Shown here: positions 46,739-55,581 of the stretch, piece after piece | Numbering within the stretch: the stretch's first letter is position 1 | Layout of the letters: every line of letters begins with the position of its first letter | Assembly (NCBI GenBank): GCA_031277165.1 | Contig: JAISLT010000091.1 | Location: forward strand, 1 to 64,000 | Source: Spirochaetaceae bacterium | Lineage (GTDB): Bacteria > Spirochaetota > Spirochaetia > Treponematales > Breznakiellaceae | Length of the DNA: 64,000 nucleotides | Direction of reading: 5' to 3' | Program-made: the position numbers and the translations under genes | The notes under the pieces: model-generated | What the model was told of the DNA's origin: nothing | Databases searched by the model: none | What the model saw: only the letters and a program-made list of their open reading frames with translations

Positions 46739-47725
46739 ATGGGAAAAAGATCTTTCTTTGTATATTTATACCTGCTGGTTACATATATTACTTTCGGTGA
46801 AGGTGCATATACTTTTTCCCTGGGCATAGAAACAGGATTTTTGTACGGCACATCATATGAAATAACCTATACTGAACCTCAGAATGAAGACTATGTAAGC
46901 GAACTTGCGTGGGATCTAAAACCGCTGTGGTTCGTGGGACTAACCGCCGAATACGGCCCCAGGGAACCTTTAAAAGGTATCGCTGTCTTTACCAATTTAA
47001 ACTTTAAAGCCGGAATTCCCGCAAAAACCGGCGTTATCGAAGATAGGGACTGGTTAACGCCAACCACAGAACAGGGGTCCCTAACTCTTTTTTCTTCCCA
47101 CGACAATCGTACAAAAACTGTACTACTGGCAGATCTTGAAGGAGGCATTTCAATTCCGGTGAAGGGGCCTGTTGTTTTAAAACTGCTGTTTGATATTTCG
47201 TACATGCTTTTTAAATTTGAAGCATGGGATGGGTATTCACAATATGGGGCAAACGGGCATTTTCCAACCGTATCAAACCCCTATGTACCCTGGGATGCAA
47301 ATTGGCCCAAAAAAAAGCTTAAGGGGCTTGGTATAGATTATATGCAAAATTGGCTTATTTTTAGCCCCGGTTTGGAAGCCGCGCTGCTATTTGATTACGT
47401 TTCAATTTCCGTTTTATGTTTTGCCAGTCCATTTGTTTTCTGTTTTGCCTCTGACAATCATTATCAACAGACACCGGCTTTTTATACCACCGAAACGTTA
47501 AATGGAGGGGCCTGTTATGAAGCGGAAGGAAAAATTACCCTTTCACTCAATAGGCATTTTGCGTTTAATGTAAGGGTGTCATACCGGTATATCACAGGAA
47601 CACGGGGCGATTTAGAATTGAGCGAACAGGATAGTTCAGGAACTACCTCTACCTATTACAAAGACATTGCAGGCGCGGGCGCCCGTTTTCTTACCGGAAC
47701 CCTGGGGTTTGTTTATTCGTTTTAA
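46739..47725 (+). CDS. Omptin-like outer-membrane protease
   Basis: 328 aa. A signal peptide of about 23 residues and a beta-barrel-like body end in the outer-membrane signature FVYSF. Catalytic residues of omptins can be placed: Asp102 and Asp104 in EDRDW (OmpT D83/D85 in DxD-W context) and Asp239 and His241 in SDNHY (OmpT D210/H212). KGLGIDYMQNW matches the omptin KGxGxxYxQ segment. OmpT-like proteins cleave between basic residues at the cell surface. The assignment is from motif positions, without alignment. It is less GC-rich than the genes around it. Confidence 0.72.
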   Translation: MGKRSFFVYLYLLVTYITFGEGAYTFSLGIETGFLYGTSYEITYTEPQNEDYVSELAWDLKPLWFVGLTAEYGPREPLKGIAVFTNLNFKAGIPAKTGVIEDRDWLTPTTEQGSLTLFSSHDNRTKTVLLADLEGGISIPVKGPVVLKLLFDISYMLFKFEAWDGYSQYGANGHFPTVSNPYVPWDANWPKKKLKGLGIDYMQNWLIFSPGLEAALLFDYVSISVLCFASPFVFCFASDNHYQQTPAFYTTETLNGGACYEAEGKITLSLNRHFAFNVRVSYRYITGTRGDLELSEQDSSGTTSTYYKDIAGAGARFLTGTLGFVYSF

Positions 47726-47793
47726 AACGCCGCCCTGCCCAAAGGGGCTCTGCCGGGAACAGCAAGTTCCTGGCAGCCCCCACGACAGACCCG

Positions 47794-49144
47794 CTAATCT
47801 ACATAGTCGGGACAGCTTGGATGAATACAAAACCGTACAACCACAATATCCTTATAGAGTTTTTCCTCCGTGTCGCCGCTTTTCATGTACATAACTCCAG
47901 CGGTACTGTTATTAACCACAAGAGCGGGCGCTCCGCTAAGGCCAAATTCAAAGGCATAAGCGATCTTTCCATCTCCATTATAACCGGGACCATCTTTACG
48001 TCTTATCCTGATTTGGAATTCATCGGAATTTCCCGGTTTTTCAAGTGACAATCCAAAGTAGCCGCTATTTGAAACAAGGGGGGCTGCCTGGTTCATAAGG
48101 ATCAAGCAGTATTTTATCTATCGAGGGTATCGTAGAATTGTCTAGCCCCGGGGAAGAAAAATTCAGCAAAATATCCTGCCCCTTGCCTATATGGAACTCT
48201 TCGCCGTTGGCTATTGGCCGGTTTTTATACACATTGGTTACATTCATTACCGGCAATAGTATCTCACCACTTTCAGCGATCGGCGGTGGTTCTGCCGTTA
48301 AAATATCTATCAATACCGCCGCCGCCTTAAGAGTCGCTACTAATGGAAGAGCGACTGCCGCAACAACTTCTGATATGGCTTCAACGACCAATCCGGCCGC
48401 GGGATTAATAAATGACACAATGGGCGCTGCCACTGTGGCTACCACCGTAGCTACCGCGGCCACCGCGGTAAATACCTGGCTTACCTTCTTTAAAAAAGAA
48501 GAAAACCACCCTTTGGAAATGGAGTGTAGAGTTATTGGAACTGGATCGTCCATGGATGCCGCCAGGCTGCCCCAGAGCCCCAGGGCAATGGTTATATGAC
48601 GGAGCCGTTCATTTTGGCTGAGAGTTAAACCGGCATCATCCTGATACAGGGTAAAAATATCCTTGTTCAAAGTAAGATCGTTAAGGGATTCAAATACATC
48701 ACCTTTTTGAAAGGTAATATTATAGGTTTCCGTAGTGTCACGGTACTGGGAAAGGTAGGCCTTATATTGATCCGTACCCTGGCGAATTATCATTTGGTGA
48801 GGAAAATTAACGCCTGGTTTAAAAAGTATGGAAACGGCACTGTCATTGTGGGGGTTTTTAACAAGTACCAGCGGCTCCGCACCGGTGGTATCGGATAAGA
48901 CAACCACCCCTTCGGCATTCTTATTGTTTTCAATAAAAAGGCCCGTTATGCCGACGTCGGTAGCGGTAATATCACCGTCACTATCAAGATACACATACCG
49001 GACATCCCCTTCCCCCGGAGTAATAACCACACCGGAGTCCGGCGGCTTAGAACCGCCGGTGGGAAGGGAACAGCTAAGGACAACAAACGGGACAAGTAAA
49101 ACAAGGGCAATCACCCGCAAAAACCGGTCTGAAAAATAGTTCAT
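47794..49144 (-). pseudogene. Lipoprotein gene split by a frameshift
   Basis: The first frame (48065-49144, 359 aa) has a signal peptide with lipobox VVLSC at Cys25, a beta-rich part, a helical Ala/Val-rich segment at about 220-275, and runs into a stop after GSPPCFK. A second frame (47794-48105) continues with LVSNSGYFGLSLEKP. The two overlap at a run of six C on the coding strand (48078-48083). With five, the reading GSP-LVSNSGYFG would be continuous, about 450 aa in all. It may be a pseudogene, a phase-variable gene or a sequencing error. Ribosome site GGAGG at 6 nt. Function unknown. Confidence 0.75.
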
Positions 49145-49179
49145 TTTGGGCCTCCTTTTATATATACCCTTAAGGGGCT

Positions 49180-49208
49180 AGTATAGCATACTTTTTTAGT
49201 AATGTAAA
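49180..49208 (-). promoter_or_regulatory. Promoter of the frameshifted lipoprotein gene
   Basis: Minus strand: TTTACA (49203-49208), 17 bp, TATACT (49180-49185). An inverted repeat (ACTTTTTTAG / CTAAAAAAGT) spans the -35 and spacer and could be an operator. Confidence 0.6.
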
Positions 49209-49231
49209 GTGAAAATTGCTAAAAAAGTACT

Positions 49232-49264
49232 AAATTTTGAAAAAACCCGGTTTTTTCAAAATTT
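49232..49264. terminator. 33-bp perfect hairpin
   Basis: AAATTTTGAAAAAACC, central C, then the exact complement. It lies in the divergent gap between the lipoprotein and XTP pyrophosphatase genes, so it is not a normal 3' terminator; it may block read-through or act as a protein-binding site. Confidence 0.5.
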
Positions 49265-49384
49265 CATGGCATCCGGTTTGCTGTACCTATTCCGGAATAA
49301 CCTGGACTGTCCAGAATACCCCCAGGGGAGCGCGCGGGTGTTTCCCCGGTTGGACTAATCTGGAAAAAACACGAAGCATTGCGG

Positions 49385-49390
49385 TACAAT
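49385..49390 (+). promoter_or_regulatory. -10 box of the XTP pyrophosphatase gene
   Basis: TACAAT, 7 nt before ATG 49398; -35 weak (TGGAAA at 49361-49366, 18 bp). Confidence 0.45.
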
Positions 49391-49397
49391 TTTAGCC

Positions 49398-50102
49398 ATG
49401 ATTATCTGGCTTGCTTCGGGGAATATCCACAAACGGCAGGAATTGGCGGCGATCCTTGCCGGCCACCGGCTACGGCTTCCCGCCGAAGGGGGAATAGAAG
49501 ACTTTGATCCTCCGGAAACGGAGACCAGCTTTGCCGGGAATGCCCTGTTAAAAGCCAGGGCCCTATACGGGCTTCTGGGGGAACATCTGGGGACCGGGAC
49601 GGCGGTACTGGCCGACGACTCCGGGCTCTGTGTGGACGCCCTGGGGGGCAGGCCGGGAATTTTTTCCGCCCGGTACTGCGGTCCCCCGGACCGGGGGGGG
49701 CTTCCCCCGTCCGGCGGCAAGAAGCTTGGCGCGGCGGAACGGAACGCCCTGCTGGTGGAGGAACTTAACGGGGCGGTAAAAAACTCCGGCGCTAAAGGCG
49801 GTTCTTTCCGGCAGGATCCCCCTGACCGGCCCGGACCCGCTTCCCGGCGAAGCTGCCGTTTTGTCTGCGCCATGGTCCTTCTATTCACTCCCGACCGGTT
49901 CTACCTTATCGAGGAAACCCTGGAGGGGGAAATTGTTCCACATATTGGGGCCGTCCGGGGCGGGGGAGGGTTTGGGTACGATCCCATTGTTTATCTTCCT
50001 GAACTGGGCAGGACCGTGGCGGAACTATCCGAAGACGAAAAGAACCGCCTTAGCCACCGGGGCAAGGCGGGGCGGCTTATCCGCAGCCTACTGGAGGGAT
50101 GA
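49398..50102 (+). CDS. rdgB: XTP/dITP pyrophosphatase (HAM1/RdgB)
   Basis: 234 aa. It removes deaminated purine triphosphates. WLASGNIHKRQELAAIL at the N-terminus, TSFAGNALLKARA (substrate site), VLADDSGLCVDALGGRPGIFSARY with catalytic Asp, GGGGFGYDPI and LSHRGKAGRLI at the end. About 35 residues longer than usual because of a Gly/Pro/Arg-rich insert (about 125-150). Predicted leaderless. Overlaps the acyl-CoA synthetase 3' end by 15 nt. Confidence 0.94.
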   Translation: MIIWLASGNIHKRQELAAILAGHRLRLPAEGGIEDFDPPETETSFAGNALLKARALYGLLGEHLGTGTAVLADDSGLCVDALGGRPGIFSARYCGPPDRGGLPPSGGKKLGAAERNALLVEELNGAVKNSGAKGGSFRQDPPDRPGPASRRSCRFVCAMVLLFTPDRFYLIEETLEGEIVPHIGAVRGGGGFGYDPIVYLPELGRTVAELSEDEKNRLSHRGKAGRLIRSLLEG

Positions 50103-51842
50103 ATCCCGCTGCCTGATCAGTCCCCGCTGGATCTTCCCGCTGCTTGTCTTGGGAAGTTCCCCGGTAAATTCGATTATCCTGGGGTACTTATAGGGGGCCG
50201 TAACCCGTTTTACGTGGTTTTGCAGTTCCTTTACCAGGGCCTCCGAAGGGGCGTATCCCCGGGCCAGGACCACGGTGGCCTTAACCACCTGTCCCCGGGC
50301 CGGATCGGGAACCGCCGTAACGGCACATTCCAGCACCGACGGATGTTCCATCAAGGCGCTTTCCACCTCGAAGGGTCCGATACGGTACCCGGAACATTTT
50401 ATTACGTCGTCATTGCGGCCCACAAACCAGTAATAGCCATCTTCGTCGTGCCAGGCCATATCCCCGGTCCGGTAGACGCCGCCGGACCAGCATTCACCGG
50501 TAATGTTATTGTCCTTCCAGTACCCCCGGAAAAGACCGGGAACCGGAGAGGTCCCCGGAACGGAAAGTTCCGCCCCCGCAAACCCCTGCTGCTTATCCAG
50601 GGAAAGGCTGCCGGGTTCCCCGGCGGCGGTAACGCTGATGTTCCCCACCATGCCATCGTCACAGGACCGGTTCGTTTCATCCAGCAGGTCCAGCCCAAAG
50701 AGGGGGGCGGGTTTCCCCATGGATCCGGGTTTTACCGGCAGCCATTTAAAGCATGCGGCCATTACCGATGTCTCGGACTGGCCAAACCCTTCCCGTATTT
50801 CCAGTCCGGTTTTTTCTTTTATTTGGTAAAAGACCTCGGGACTTAGGGGCTCCCCGGCCACCGAAGTATGTTTGATAAAACTAAAATCATAACCGGAAAG
50901 ATCTTCTTTAATAAGAAAACGAAAGATCGTCGCGGGGGCGCAAAAACTATAGGGCCTAATCCGCTGTATTGCCTCCAACATTCCCTGGGGGGTAAACCGT
51001 TCGGTATCGTAGGCCCCCACGGCGGCGCCGCATATCCACTGGCCGTAGATCTTTCCCCAGGCAAACTTGGCCCACCCCGAATCGGTCTGGGTCATGTGGA
51101 TTTTATTTTCCTCCACGCAGTGCCAGTACTTGGCGGTAACGATGTGCCCCAGGGGAAGGCTGTGATCGTGCAGGACCATCTTGGGCATTCCCGTGGTACC
51201 GGAGGAAAAATAAATAAGCATGGGTTCCCGTAAGCGGGTGGCTTTGGGGGGGGTAAATGTTTCCGGGGCTTCGGCCATGGCCTGCCGGAGATCGATAAAG
51301 GCCTCCCCCGCCGGGGTACGGCCCTGGGGGATACGGCTGCCCGCCACCGCCGCGCTGCGCAGGGAACCGCACTCCGGCAGGGAAGAGACGACCCGATCCA
51401 AAAGATCCTCCGTATCCGCCGTAATAAGCATTTTTACCTCGGCAATGTTACAGCGGTAGATCAGATCTTTTTGGGTAAGCTGGTAGGTTCCGGGGATGCA
51501 GACCGCCCCTATTTTTTCCAGGGCCGCCATCATTATCCATACCTCCGGGCGTTGTTTTAAGATCAGCATTACCACATCCCCCTTGGTAATGCCCCGGGAA
51601 CTAAGTACATTGGCGGCCCTGCCGGAAAGGTTTTTTATATCGGCAAAGCTGTAGGATCGAAGCTCCCCTTCATCGTTAGTCCAGACCAGGGCTGTTTTTT
51701 CCGGCTCCAGGGAAGCCCACCGGTCCACCACATCAATTGCAAAGTTAAAGTTTTCCGGCACCGTAACGCGGTAGTTTTCATAAAAATCCTCGTAGCTGTC
51801 AAAGTCGATCCGGGGACAATAACGGGAAAGAATTGCATCCAT
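50088..51842 (-). CDS. AMP-forming acyl-CoA synthetase
   Basis: 584 aa. ANL superfamily adenylating enzyme. P-loop YFSSGTTGMPKMVLHD (about 213), GFGQSETS (about 355), YRTGDMAWHDEDGYYWFVGRNDDVIKCSGYRI (about 468-498) and catalytic Lys in TSSGKIQRG near the end. Resembles medium-chain acyl-CoA or acetyl-CoA-like synthetases; the substrate is not deducible. The start lies 5 bp behind the XRE-cupin gene, so the two form an operon. Confidence 0.92.
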   Translation of the reverse strand: MDAILSRYCPRIDFDSYEDFYENYRVTVPENFNFAIDVVDRWASLEPEKTALVWTNDEGELRSYSFADIKNLSGRAANVLSSRGITKGDVVMLILKQRPEVWIMMAALEKIGAVCIPGTYQLTQKDLIYRCNIAEVKMLITADTEDLLDRVVSSLPECGSLRSAAVAGSRIPQGRTPAGEAFIDLRQAMAEAPETFTPPKATRLREPMLIYFSSGTTGMPKMVLHDHSLPLGHIVTAKYWHCVEENKIHMTQTDSGWAKFAWGKIYGQWICGAAVGAYDTERFTPQGMLEAIQRIRPYSFCAPATIFRFLIKEDLSGYDFSFIKHTSVAGEPLSPEVFYQIKEKTGLEIREGFGQSETSVMAACFKWLPVKPGSMGKPAPLFGLDLLDETNRSCDDGMVGNISVTAAGEPGSLSLDKQQGFAGAELSVPGTSPVPGLFRGYWKDNNITGECWSGGVYRTGDMAWHDEDGYYWFVGRNDDVIKCSGYRIGPFEVESALMEHPSVLECAVTAVPDPARGQVVKATVVLARGYAPSEALVKELQNHVKRVTAPYKYPRIIEFTGELPKTSSGKIQRGLIRQRDSSLQ

Positions 51843-51847
51843 GGGTT

Positions 51848-52438
51848 TTATTTCTCCTCAATAACGGTGATAAATTCGGCGGGACCGTCCACCGCAGCCT
51901 GACCGTGGGGCCGGAGGGCGTCAAAGTAAATTGAATCTCCCTCTTCAAGGATATAGGCCCGGTTCCCCACGGTAACCTTAACTCTGCCCCGTATCACATA
52001 GTTAAATTCCTTGCCGCCGTGGTTTACCTGCGGGGCCTCCGGTTTGGAAGGATCCAGGTATACCAGCAGGGGTTCGATGGTTCTTCCCTTAAAGTTGTAG
52101 GCCAGGCTGGAAAATTCATACCCCGGATACCGTTCAATCTTTACCCCCTGTCCCTTCCGGCAGACGCTGGCGCTTTCCATCCGGGGATCCTCTCCGGTTA
52201 GAAGCACCGTGGTATCTACCCCTAGGCAGGCGGCGATCCTGTACAGTGCGCTGATGGGTATGTCCCGTTCCCCGGATTCGTACTGGGCGTACACGCCGGG
52301 GCTTATGCCGATGTCCCGGGCCATATCAAGGGCGCTTATTTCTTCAATTTCCCGCAGTTCCTTAATGCGCAGGGGAACCTTAGAGGCTTCCTGCTCCTCC
52401 GGGGAATCCGGACTGCGGCCGCTTGTATCTTCCTTCAT
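51848..52438 (-). CDS. XRE-family regulator with C-terminal cupin
   Basis: 196 aa. N-terminal HTH (LRIKELREIEEISALDMARDIGISPGVYAQYESGERDIPISALYRIAACLG as segments at about 24-75) and a cupin barrel at about 115-190 (NHGGKEFNYVIRGRVKV, LEEGDSIYFDALRPHG). Such proteins sense a small molecule with the cupin domain; as first gene of the operon it probably regulates the acyl-CoA synthetase. Start ATG with AAGGAG at 9 nt. Confidence 0.92.
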   Translation of the reverse strand: MKEDTSGRSPDSPEEQEASKVPLRIKELREIEEISALDMARDIGISPGVYAQYESGERDIPISALYRIAACLGVDTTVLLTGEDPRMESASVCRKGQGVKIERYPGYEFSSLAYNFKGRTIEPLLVYLDPSKPEAPQVNHGGKEFNYVIRGRVKVTVGNRAYILEEGDSIYFDALRPHGQAAVDGPAEFITVIEEK

Positions 52439-52634
52439 TATTTATTGCTCCTTGTTTGTATATGTTCCTGTTTTACCATATGCGCTCCAGTTTGCCATAC
52501 ACACTTGCTTTGGCCCACGCGCTTCGCCTTGCCTATGATCCGCATGGACCCGTGTTCTATGCTTTCATGCACTGTTTAAAGACCCGGAGTTTTGCCAGGT
52601 CCACACCGCTTAAAGATGCGGCAGCCGCCGGGCA

Positions 52635-54479
52635 TTACATGGTTTCTAAAAATGGTATACAGATAAGAGAGAGGGCGTCTTTAAGGACCCTTAACACTGC
52701 CCTGGACAGGGCAAGCCGGGCCGCGGAGAGTTCCGGGGTTTCTGCCTGGAGGATGGGGCAGTCGTGGTAAAACCGGCTGAATGCTTTGGAAAGCCTGTAA
52801 AGGTAATTCTTCAACAGGGAGGGGTCCATGCCTTCGGCGGCGGCGGCCACCTCCGCATCATAATCCCCCAGGGCTTTAAGGAGTTCCCATTCGGGATCGC
52901 CGGTTAAGCGCCCATGGGGATGCTCCGCCCCCGCTGTGCCGGGCCCCGGGGACCGGGCGCTGCCGGAACATTCCCCGGCCCTTCGCAGCATGGAAGAAAT
53001 CCGCGCCCCCATATACTGCAGATAGGGGCCCGTATCGCCGGTAAAAGAAAGGGATCCCCGGGGATCAAAGAGCATGTCCTTTCCGGGGGACACCGAAAGC
53101 AGGTAGTAGTGGAGGGCCCCCAGGGCAATTTTTTCCGCGGTCCGCGGCGGATCCTTGACCGCTTCTTCCCGGTCCTTTTCCCGAATTTCTTCCAGGGCCA
53201 TATCCCTAAGGGTGTCGATAAGATCGTCCGCGTCCACCACCGTCCCCTCCCGGCTTTTCATTTTTCCTTCGGGCAGGTTCACCATGCCGTAGGAAAGGTG
53301 GTAGAGGTTATTTGCCCAGGAAAACCCGAGTTTTTTTAAAACGGTAAAGAGGACCTTAAAATGGTACTGCTGTTCGGAACCTACCACATACACAAGCCGG
53401 TCAAAGGGCCAGTCCTGGTTCCGGTAGATGGCCAGGCCAATGTCCTGGGTAATGTAAATTGATGTGCCGTCGCTGCGGAGCAGAATCTTCTTGCCCAGTT
53501 TTTCTTCCTCCAGATCCACCACCACCGCCCCGTCTTCGGCACGGCTAAAGATTCCCCCCTCAAGGCCCCGGAGTATTTCTTCCCTGCCCTTAAGGTAGGT
53601 TTCGCTTTCAAAATAGTACTGATCAAAGGAAACCCCGGTCCGTTCGTAGGTGGCCTTCATACCCTCTATGGTCCAGTGGTTCATCATCTTCCAACAGGCC
53701 ACGGTTTCTGTATCCCCCGCTTCCCATTGACGGAGCAGTTCCTGGGCCCGGAGCATGATCGGCGCCGCCGCTTCGGCCTCTTCTTTTTTTAATTTCCTCT
53801 GTTGCATTAAATTTTCCGTTTCTTTTTTTAATTCCCTGTTAAAGGCCACGTACCAGTCCCCCACAAAGTGATCGCTTTTAATTCCTTCGGATTCCGGGGT
53901 TTTGCCCTGGCCCTGTTCCATATAGGCAAGCATGGATTTACAAATGTGGATCCCCCGGTCGTTGATGATGCACACCTTGCGGACCCGGGCGCCGCAGGCC
54001 CCAAGGATCCGGGAAATGCTTTCTCCCAATACGTCGTTGCGAAGGTGCCCCAGGTGGAGGGGCTTGTTTGTGTTGGGGCTGGAAAACTCCACCATGATCC
54101 TGGACCCGGCCAAATTTCCCGGACGGCCCACGGGTCTTGTTTCATCCAACAGGGCTTCCAGGATGGAAACTGCCGCGGCGGCCCGATCCAGCCGGACATT
54201 GACATAGGGACCCTCCGCCCCGGCGGCGCCGGAAGCTTCTACGGTTTCCCCGGCGGCGGCAAGCCGCTGGACCACAAGGCCCGCTATGGCGGGGGGAGCC
54301 CTGCGGAGTAATTTTGCATAGCCAAACATGGGAAAACCCAGGTCCCCCATTTCGGGCCGGGGGGGAAGTTCCAGGGTAATTTCCCCGGGGCCAAGCCGCT
54401 GGGAAGAGCCGGATTCTTCCAGCAGCAGGTTTAAGATCCCCGCAATACGCCGTTTCCAAGGAGTCTGAAAATCAACCAT
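52635..54479 (-). CDS. argS: Arginyl-tRNA synthetase
   Basis: 614 aa. Class I enzyme. N-terminal tRNA-recognition domain, HIGH-type motif PLHLGHLRND (about residues 138-147), NDRGIHICKSML, and KMSKS-like GKMKSREGTVVDADDL (about 405). The C-terminal DALR-like helical anticodon domain contains YLQYMGARISSMLRR and ends in ALSLICIPFLETM. Start ATG with AAGGTGA. A Gly/Ala/Pro-rich insertion is near 500. Confidence 0.97.
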   Translation of the reverse strand: MVDFQTPWKRRIAGILNLLLEESGSSQRLGPGEITLELPPRPEMGDLGFPMFGYAKLLRRAPPAIAGLVVQRLAAAGETVEASGAAGAEGPYVNVRLDRAAAAVSILEALLDETRPVGRPGNLAGSRIMVEFSSPNTNKPLHLGHLRNDVLGESISRILGACGARVRKVCIINDRGIHICKSMLAYMEQGQGKTPESEGIKSDHFVGDWYVAFNRELKKETENLMQQRKLKKEEAEAAAPIMLRAQELLRQWEAGDTETVACWKMMNHWTIEGMKATYERTGVSFDQYYFESETYLKGREEILRGLEGGIFSRAEDGAVVVDLEEEKLGKKILLRSDGTSIYITQDIGLAIYRNQDWPFDRLVYVVGSEQQYHFKVLFTVLKKLGFSWANNLYHLSYGMVNLPEGKMKSREGTVVDADDLIDTLRDMALEEIREKDREEAVKDPPRTAEKIALGALHYYLLSVSPGKDMLFDPRGSLSFTGDTGPYLQYMGARISSMLRRAGECSGSARSPGPGTAGAEHPHGRLTGDPEWELLKALGDYDAEVAAAAEGMDPSLLKNYLYRLSKAFSRFYHDCPILQAETPELSAARLALSRAVLRVLKDALSLICIPFLETM

Positions 54480-54520
54480 GTCACCTTCATATCATAAACA
54501 GAAAAAAAAGTAACCCAAGT

Positions 54521-54558
54521 GGGCTTGGTCCAAAACCCGGTTGGTTTTGGACCAGCCC
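54521..54558. repeat. GGTCCAAAACC hairpin
   Basis: GGGCTTGGTCCAAAACC and GGTTTTGGACCAGCCC form a long stem with one bulged T. On the minus strand a run of eight T follows after about 20 nt, so it may terminate pgeF. It is similar in design to the hairpins at 61459-61496 and 62433-62464. Confidence 0.6.
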
Positions 54559-54568
54559 GGGGTGTATT

Positions 54569-55471
54569 CTATAGAGAAAAGGGGCCGGCCATGGCAGCCA
54601 TGCGGGTATAAAGAGCCCCTTCCCTGCGGTATGAGCCAAGCCGTTTATCGGTAAAGGTACAGTTCCGGCAGTATGCAATATTCCGGACCCCCGCCCCGGC
54701 CAGGAGCCTTGCGTTGGCGGCCTGCAATCCAAGGTACCAGCCCTCTTGGCAGGAGGGGCCGGAACGGTACACCGCCGATTCCCCCAGGGGGCAGGGGGTC
54801 TCCCTGGGCACATGGGGGGAGGAGGCTCCGAATTCCGCCTGAAAGGCCGCGGCCCGTTCCTGGTCTACCCGGTAGCAGCAGCTTTGTATGCAGGGGCCCA
54901 GCACGGCGGCGGTCTCCTCCGGCCTGGTTCCCCGTTCCTGCAGCAGGGCCAGGGCCCTAAGAACTATGCCGGTTCCCTTCCAGCCCGAATGGAGCGCCGC
55001 AAAAAACCCCCTCTGTAAATCCAGAAGAAACACCGGCAGGCAGTCCGCCACGGTAAGGGCCAGAAAAAGGCCGGGAAAAAAGGACACGATCCCGTCCCCC
55101 TCCCGGACAAATTCCGCCGGGCCGCCGGCGGGGGGGCTTTCCAGGGCAAACACCCTCCGGGAATGGATCTGGACCAGGCTGTAAACCGCCGCCGGGGCGG
55201 CGCCCAGCGAACGGAAAAATGCCTCCCGGGCCGGGCCGTGGACCCCCGCCGGATCCTGCCCCGCCGGGGTTTTGTCCTGGGGATCCGGCCCATGCCGGTC
55301 CGGGGGCGGATTAAACCGCAGATTCCCCGCGGCCCGGGCCGAGATAAGGCAGGAGGGAGCGGCGGCCCCGCCGGCTAAGCTTACGGGGCCTCCGTCGTAC
55401 ATAAAGGGAAACCGGGCATATCCGCCTGTTTCGGAAAACGCAAGATCAAAGGGATACAAAGACGGATCCAT
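54569..55471 (-). CDS. pgeF: Peptidoglycan editing factor / multicopper polyphenol oxidase family (YfiH)
   Basis: 300 aa from ATG 55469-55471. Metal motifs of the family are present: QIHSRRV (His), TVADCLPVFLLD (Cys) and LHSGWKGTG (His). PgeF acts on muropeptides to keep the first residue L-Ala; earlier annotation was laccase domain. An unusual Pro/Asp-rich insert (about 55-80) precedes the core, and the start could be 12 codons earlier. It lies upstream of argS with a hairpin between. Confidence 0.88.
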   Translation of the reverse strand: MDPSLYPFDLAFSETGGYARFPFMYDGGPVSLAGGAAAPSCLISARAAGNLRFNPPPDRHGPDPQDKTPAGQDPAGVHGPAREAFFRSLGAAPAAVYSLVQIHSRRVFALESPPAGGPAEFVREGDGIVSFFPGLFLALTVADCLPVFLLDLQRGFFAALHSGWKGTGIVLRALALLQERGTRPEETAAVLGPCIQSCCYRVDQERAAAFQAEFGASSPHVPRETPCPLGESAVYRSGPSCQEGWYLGLQAANARLLAGAGVRNIAYCRNCTFTDKRLGSYRREGALYTRMAAMAGPFSL

Positions 55472-55581
55472 ACTATTCACTGCCTTACTATTTGCTATTA
55501 AATCCAAGGCCGCTGTCCCAAAAACTGAAGTTTTAGAAAGCCCCTATTTGCTATTGTTCTGCGTACTACCCTTTACGCTTA

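Noticed and set aside
55511-55543. Hairpin upstream of pgeF as a terminator
   Set aside because: The stem (CTGTCCCAAAAACT against TTTTAGAAAG) is short and mismatched; noted only as a relative of 28341-28371.
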